Assembly: GCA_002457065.1 (NCBI GenBank) | Contig: NTKR01000003.1 | Coordinates: 1-55,958, forward strand | Source: an alpha proteobacterium MED-G10 | GTDB taxonomy: Bacteria; Pseudomonadota; Alphaproteobacteria; Methylaequorales; Methylaequoraceae | Length of the DNA stretch: 55,958 bases | Direction: 5' to 3' | Part shown: positions 52,726-55,958 of the stretch, in pieces | How the letters are laid out: each line of letters begins with the position of its first letter | How positions within the stretch are numbered: the first letter of the stretch is position 1 | Position numbers and translations under genes: made by a program | Notes under the pieces: generated by a model | Database searches by the model: none | What the model saw: only the letters and a program-made list of their open reading frames with translations | Told to the model about the DNA's origin: nothing

Positions 52726-53797
52726 TTCAATTTTAGAAACAATAAATGAGATTAAAAGTATAGAAGTTTTCGGAATAAATGCTTTTAACTTAATTCTTTT
52801 CATTTTTGTTTTTTTTACAATATTTTTTTGTAGGAGCTTAATTAAAAATTTTATTAGAAAAAAAATTAAATTTTTTTTTAGAAATACTGGCAGTGATAAC
52901 TTTATAAAAATTGTCGACAGACCTCTGAATTTCTTAATTTTTTCTGTAGCTTTTTTTTGCTCAACTTCCTTTTTGTCAGAGTCCGAACTAATTAGAAAAT
53001 TCACAGATAAAATTAATTCATCCTTTTTTACAGTTGTTGTATTTTGGTTTATTGGTTTAAGTATTCAACCACTCTTTTTAAAAATTAAGAATATTGAGAC
53101 TGTATTAACCAAGGATTTATTAGAATGGATTATTAATGCCATAAAAGTAGTTCTATTTATATTAGGTCTATCAGCTGTGCTTGAAATTTGGGGAATTAAA
53201 GTAGCTCCAATCATAGCCGGTTTGGGTCTTTTTGGTGTTGCTGTTGCACTAGGTGCTCAGGATCTTTTTAAAAATTTAATTTCTGGTGTTCTAGTTTTAA
53301 TAGAAAAAAGATTTAAAAAAGGTGACGTAATTATTATTGAAGGTGTAATTGAGGGTGTTGTTGAAAAGATTGGATTTCGGTCAACAGCAATAAGAAAGTT
53401 TGATAAGTCCCTTTGTTATATCCCCAATAACCAATTTGCAGAGAATGCTGTAACTAATATTTCTGAGACTTCAAATCGTAGAATCAATTGGTTGATAGGC
53501 CTTGAGTACAAAACAACAACTAAACAGCTTAAAACGATATGCAGAGACATTGAAGAATTAATTAGCAATAATAAAGAGGATTTTTTTGTCACTCCCAAAA
53601 CTCCCGTGATAGTCAAAATCAATGAATTTGCTGCAAGTTCAATAGATATTCTCGTGAGATGTTTTGCAAACACAAGTGATTATGAAGAATTTGTCAATAC
53701 AAAAGATAAACTTGCTATAGGAATTAAAGAAATTGTTGAAAGAAGAAAATGTTCATTCGCATTCCCATCTCAATCTTTATATATTGAAAAATCTTAA
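52712..53797 (+). CDS. MscS-family mechanosensitive channel
   Basis: 361 residues. Several N-terminal membrane helices, then the pore helix IIAGLGLFGVAVALGAQDLFKNLISG, followed by the beta domain KRFKKGDVIIIEGVIEGVVEKIGFRSTAIRKFD and NNQFAENAVTNISETSNRR. Releases solutes on hypo-osmotic shock. Complete and typical. Confidence 0.93.
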   Translation: MITTSSILETINEIKSIEVFGINAFNLILFIFVFFTIFFCRSLIKNFIRKKIKFFFRNTGSDNFIKIVDRPLNFLIFSVAFFCSTSFLSESELIRKFTDKINSSFFTVVVFWFIGLSIQPLFLKIKNIETVLTKDLLEWIINAIKVVLFILGLSAVLEIWGIKVAPIIAGLGLFGVAVALGAQDLFKNLISGVLVLIEKRFKKGDVIIIEGVIEGVVEKIGFRSTAIRKFDKSLCYIPNNQFAENAVTNISETSNRRINWLIGLEYKTTTKQLKTICRDIEELISNNKEDFFVTPKTPVIVKINEFAASSIDILVRCFANTSDYEEFVNTKDKLAIGIKEIVERRKCSFAFPSQSLYIEKS

Positions 53798-53806
53798 GCT
53801 ATTGAA

Positions 53807-54832
53807 TTAAAAACTCATTAGCTTTTTATCAAATGCAGCCCAAACTCCATTTTTACCATCCCAACTTCCTTGAGTTGCCACTTTAGAGTACTCGGTTGCT
53901 CTTGCTTCAAAAAAATTAGCGTGTTCAACACCATTAAGAATTTCTCTCAACCAAGGTAAAGGATGTTCCTTTATTTGATAAATAGGATCAAGGTTAAGTT
54001 GTTTTAATCTCCAGTCTGCAATATATCTTATGTAACTCTTTATATCTTCTGGTTCCATACCTTCAACTGGGCCCAACTCAAAAGCCAAATCAATAAACTT
54101 ATCTTCGAGCCCAACAACTGTTTCACAACACTCATTTATTTCTTTTTTTAGTTTTGATGAAAAAGTTTTTGTTTCTTTGACGAACTCATGAAACAATTTA
54201 ATCATTCCTTCGCAATGGAGAGATTCGTCTCGCACAGACCAAGAAATTATCTGTCCCATTCCTCGCATTTTATTGTGTCTTGGAAAATTAAGTAACATTG
54301 CAAAACTTGCAAATAGCTGTAGGCCCTCCGTAAAAGCTCCAAACATCGCCAAGGTTTTTGCAACCTCATGAGGTGAATCAACAGTGAATTCTTGCATGTA
54401 GTCGTGTTTATCTGACATTTCCTTATATTTTAAAAAAGACGAGAATTCAGAATCTGGCATTCCTATTGTTTCCAAAAGCAGAGCATAGGCTGCTATATGG
54501 ACTGTTTCCATATTTGAGAAAGCTGCCATCATCATTTTTATTTCTGTTGGTTTGAATACTCTGGAATATTTTTCCATATAATTATCATTGACCTCAACAT
54601 CTGACTGAGTGAAAAATCTGAAGATTTGTGTTAGGAGATTCCTTTCATTATCGTTAAGCTTTACCACCCAGTCCTTACAATCCTCGCCAAGCGGAACTTC
54701 TTCAGGCATCCAATGTATCTGCTGTTGTCTTTTCCAAAAATCATAGGCCCAAGGATACCTAAAAGGCTTATAAGAATGTGAAGGTGTTAGAAGCCCTGCT
54801 TTTGATTTTATTCTTTCATTAAAACTGTCCAT
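53807..54832 (-). CDS. nrdB: Ribonucleotide reductase class I, beta subunit
   Basis: 341 residues. Carries the diiron/tyrosyl radical site: E109 and H112 in NMETVHIAAYALL, with Tyr116 as the likely radical site, and further ligands in the later EGLQLFASF and RDESLHCEG helices (Glu and His). Makes dNTPs together with NrdA, just upstream in the operon (15-nt gap). Ends with a short C-terminal tail that docks to NrdA. Confidence 0.94.
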   Translation of the reverse strand: MDSFNERIKSKAGLLTPSHSYKPFRYPWAYDFWKRQQQIHWMPEEVPLGEDCKDWVVKLNDNERNLLTQIFRFFTQSDVEVNDNYMEKYSRVFKPTEIKMMMAAFSNMETVHIAAYALLLETIGMPDSEFSSFLKYKEMSDKHDYMQEFTVDSPHEVAKTLAMFGAFTEGLQLFASFAMLLNFPRHNKMRGMGQIISWSVRDESLHCEGMIKLFHEFVKETKTFSSKLKKEINECCETVVGLEDKFIDLAFELGPVEGMEPEDIKSYIRYIADWRLKQLNLDPIYQIKEHPLPWLREILNGVEHANFFEARATEYSKVATQGSWDGKNGVWAAFDKKLMSF

Positions 54833-54847
54833 TTTTTTCCTTTCATT

Positions 54848-55958
54848 TTATTGACACGATAAGCATTCTTCGTAGTCGGTTTTTGAGTCTGAAATGTTTT
54901 TTTCTGGCCAATTTTTTGTATTATCAGCTTCAACTCCGGCATAACTTGCCCTCTGAATTGACTTTGATCTGCAATAGTACAAACTTTTAATACCTAATTC
55001 CCATGCTTTCCAATGAAGCATCATTAGATCCCATTTATCTATATCTGCAGACAAGTAGAGATTTATTGATTGACTTTGGCAGATAAATGGAGTTCTATCT
55101 GCGGCCATCTCAATTATCCAGCGCTGATCTATTTCAAATGCAGTTTTGAAACACTTTTTCTCATCCTCAGATAATTCTTTAAGGTGTGAAATTGATCCAT
55201 CATTCTCTATAATGCTTTGCCAGGTTTTTTCGTTATTAATATTTTTTTCTTCTAAGATTCTTTCTAAGTATTTATTCTTAACTGTAAAGGAACCAGACAA
55301 AGTTTTATGTGTATAAATATTTGCTGGGATTGGTTCAACACAAGCACTTGTTCCTCCACATATAATACTAATTGATGCAGTTGGAGCTATTGCAAGTTTG
55401 TGGCTAAATCTTGCTTTGACATCCATCTCATCAGCATCTGGGCAAGCTCCTTTTTCAATAGCTAGAATCACTGAGGCTTTGTCTGCCTCTTGTTTTAAAT
55501 GTCTGAAAAATTTTGTATTCCAACTTTTGGCAAGAGCACTTTCAAAAGGAATTCCTTTTTTTTGTAAAAAACTATGAAAACCCATTGCTCCTAAACCGAC
55601 TGATCTTTCTCTTTTAGCAGAATAAACCGCATTCTTCATTGATTCAGGTGCATTTTCTATGAAATCTTCAAGTACATTATCAAGAAATCTCATTACGTCT
55701 TGAATGAAATTTGTATCGGTTGACCATTCATCCCATTTTTCTAGGTTTACAGAAGACAAACAGCATACAGCAGTTCTTTCTTTTCCAAGGTGATCTAAGC
55801 CGGTGTGAAGCATTATCTCGCTACATAAATTTGAAGTTTTAACTTTCAAACCCTTACTTTTCTGATGTTTAGCCATATTTTTATTTACAGTATCAATAAA
55901 TACTAAATATGGTTCTCCTGTTTGCATCCTGGTCTCGAGTATTTTTTGCCATAAATCT
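54848..55958 (-). CDS. nrdA: Ribonucleotide reductase class I, alpha subunit, C-terminal part (runs off the right edge)
   Basis: The reading frame is open to the window edge. About 369 residues are visible. NLCSEIMLHTG holds the catalytic Asn-Cys-Glu trio; TASISIICGGTSACVEPIPANIY and the C-terminal CLSCQ redox pair are present. A methionine within the sequence at 55927 is not the start, because the upstream LWQKILETR segment is conserved. The N-terminal ATP-cone half is outside the window. Confidence 0.95.
   Translation of the reverse strand, partial: DLWQKILETRMQTGEPYLVFIDTVNKNMAKHQKSKGLKVKTSNLCSEIMLHTGLDHLGKERTAVCCLSSVNLEKWDEWSTDTNFIQDVMRFLDNVLEDFIENAPESMKNAVYSAKRERSVGLGAMGFHSFLQKKGIPFESALAKSWNTKFFRHLKQEADKASVILAIEKGACPDADEMDVKARFSHKLAIAPTASISIICGGTSACVEPIPANIYTHKTLSGSFTVKNKYLERILEEKNINNEKTWQSIIENDGSISHLKELSEDEKKCFKTAFEIDQRWIIEMAADRTPFICQSQSINLYLSADIDKWDLMMLHWKAWELGIKSLYYCRSKSIQRASYAGVEADNTKNWPEKNISDSKTDYEECLSCQ

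Noticed and set aside
1-55958. tRNA, rRNA, CRISPR arrays, insertion sequences, prophage
   Set aside because: No cloverleaf, rRNA core sequence, spaced identical repeats, transposase or integrase was seen on reading both strands.

Overview
The window is one dense block of bacterial chromosome, very AT-rich and lysine-rich, with short or overlapping gene junctions and only one gene-free stretch over 300 bases. I see no rRNA, tRNA, insertion sequence, prophage or CRISPR array. The gene set points to an aerobic, probably marine, streamlined methylotrophic alphaproteobacterium. The grounds are an alphaproteobacterial-type heme A synthase, argD-argF and metZ-apaG pairs, a full hopanoid locus, the tetrahydromethanopterin (H4MPT) C1 pathway, and a lanthanide-type methanol dehydrogenase with PQQ synthesis. 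The lineage call is inference from gene content and layout; no search was run.

Layout. 1-2.2 kb: the 5' end of cysH, ctaA and a TorF-family porin. 2.4-14.8 kb: hopanoid locus (hpnB, hpnC, dxs, hpnD, hpnE, shc/hpnF and hpnG forward; hpnH, ispH and hpnA reverse; hpnM forward), with both ends of the MEP isoprenoid pathway (dxs, ispH) built in. 14.8-31.2 kb: H4MPT and methylofuran island. fhcB-fhcD-fhcC with a pterin carbinolamine dehydratase run leftward. Beta-RFAP synthase, mtdB, an ATP-grasp gene, mch, a second ATP-grasp gene, a CitG-like gene and fae run rightward. A set of cofactor-biosynthesis genes follows (HisA-like, MfnD-, MfnF-, MfnB- and MfnE-like, DUF447, dihydropteroate-synthase-like, flavoprotein, dihydroneopterin aldolase). 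31.3-37.8 kb: two exported unknown proteins, a SoxYZ-like carrier, xoxF-xoxG-xoxJ and a pseudoazurin. 37.9-41.2 kb: pqqABCDE. 41.3-46.2 kb: the ABC-transporter, beta-propeller and binding-protein cluster that accompanies PQQ alcohol dehydrogenases. 46.3-55.96 kb: housekeeping genes (metZ, apaG, trkH, argF, argD, an ABC-2 permease, recX, mscS, nrdB, partial nrdA).

How it works together (known families plus inference). XoxF with PQQ and a lanthanide oxidises methanol in the periplasm and passes electrons to XoxG, and perhaps to pseudoazurin. Formaldehyde is captured by Fae onto H4MPT, then oxidised by MtdB, Mch and the Ftr/Fhc complex toward formate. The adjacent genes make the two unusual cofactors. 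Hopanoids reinforce the outer membrane that houses the periplasmic oxidation system.

Points that stand out: fhcA is absent from the fhc operon; two well-conserved genes (hpnE and the ATP-grasp gene after mtdB) have no ATG, GTG or TTG at the expected start, and ATA is the best-placed codon; the xoxF leader can fold into mutually exclusive hairpins downstream of a good promoter and near DnaA-box-like sites; a near-consensus Fur box lies upstream of pseudoazurin; and several tiny genes occur (pqqA, a 22-codon ORF after fae, a 7-codon ORF with a strong ribosome site after xoxJ).
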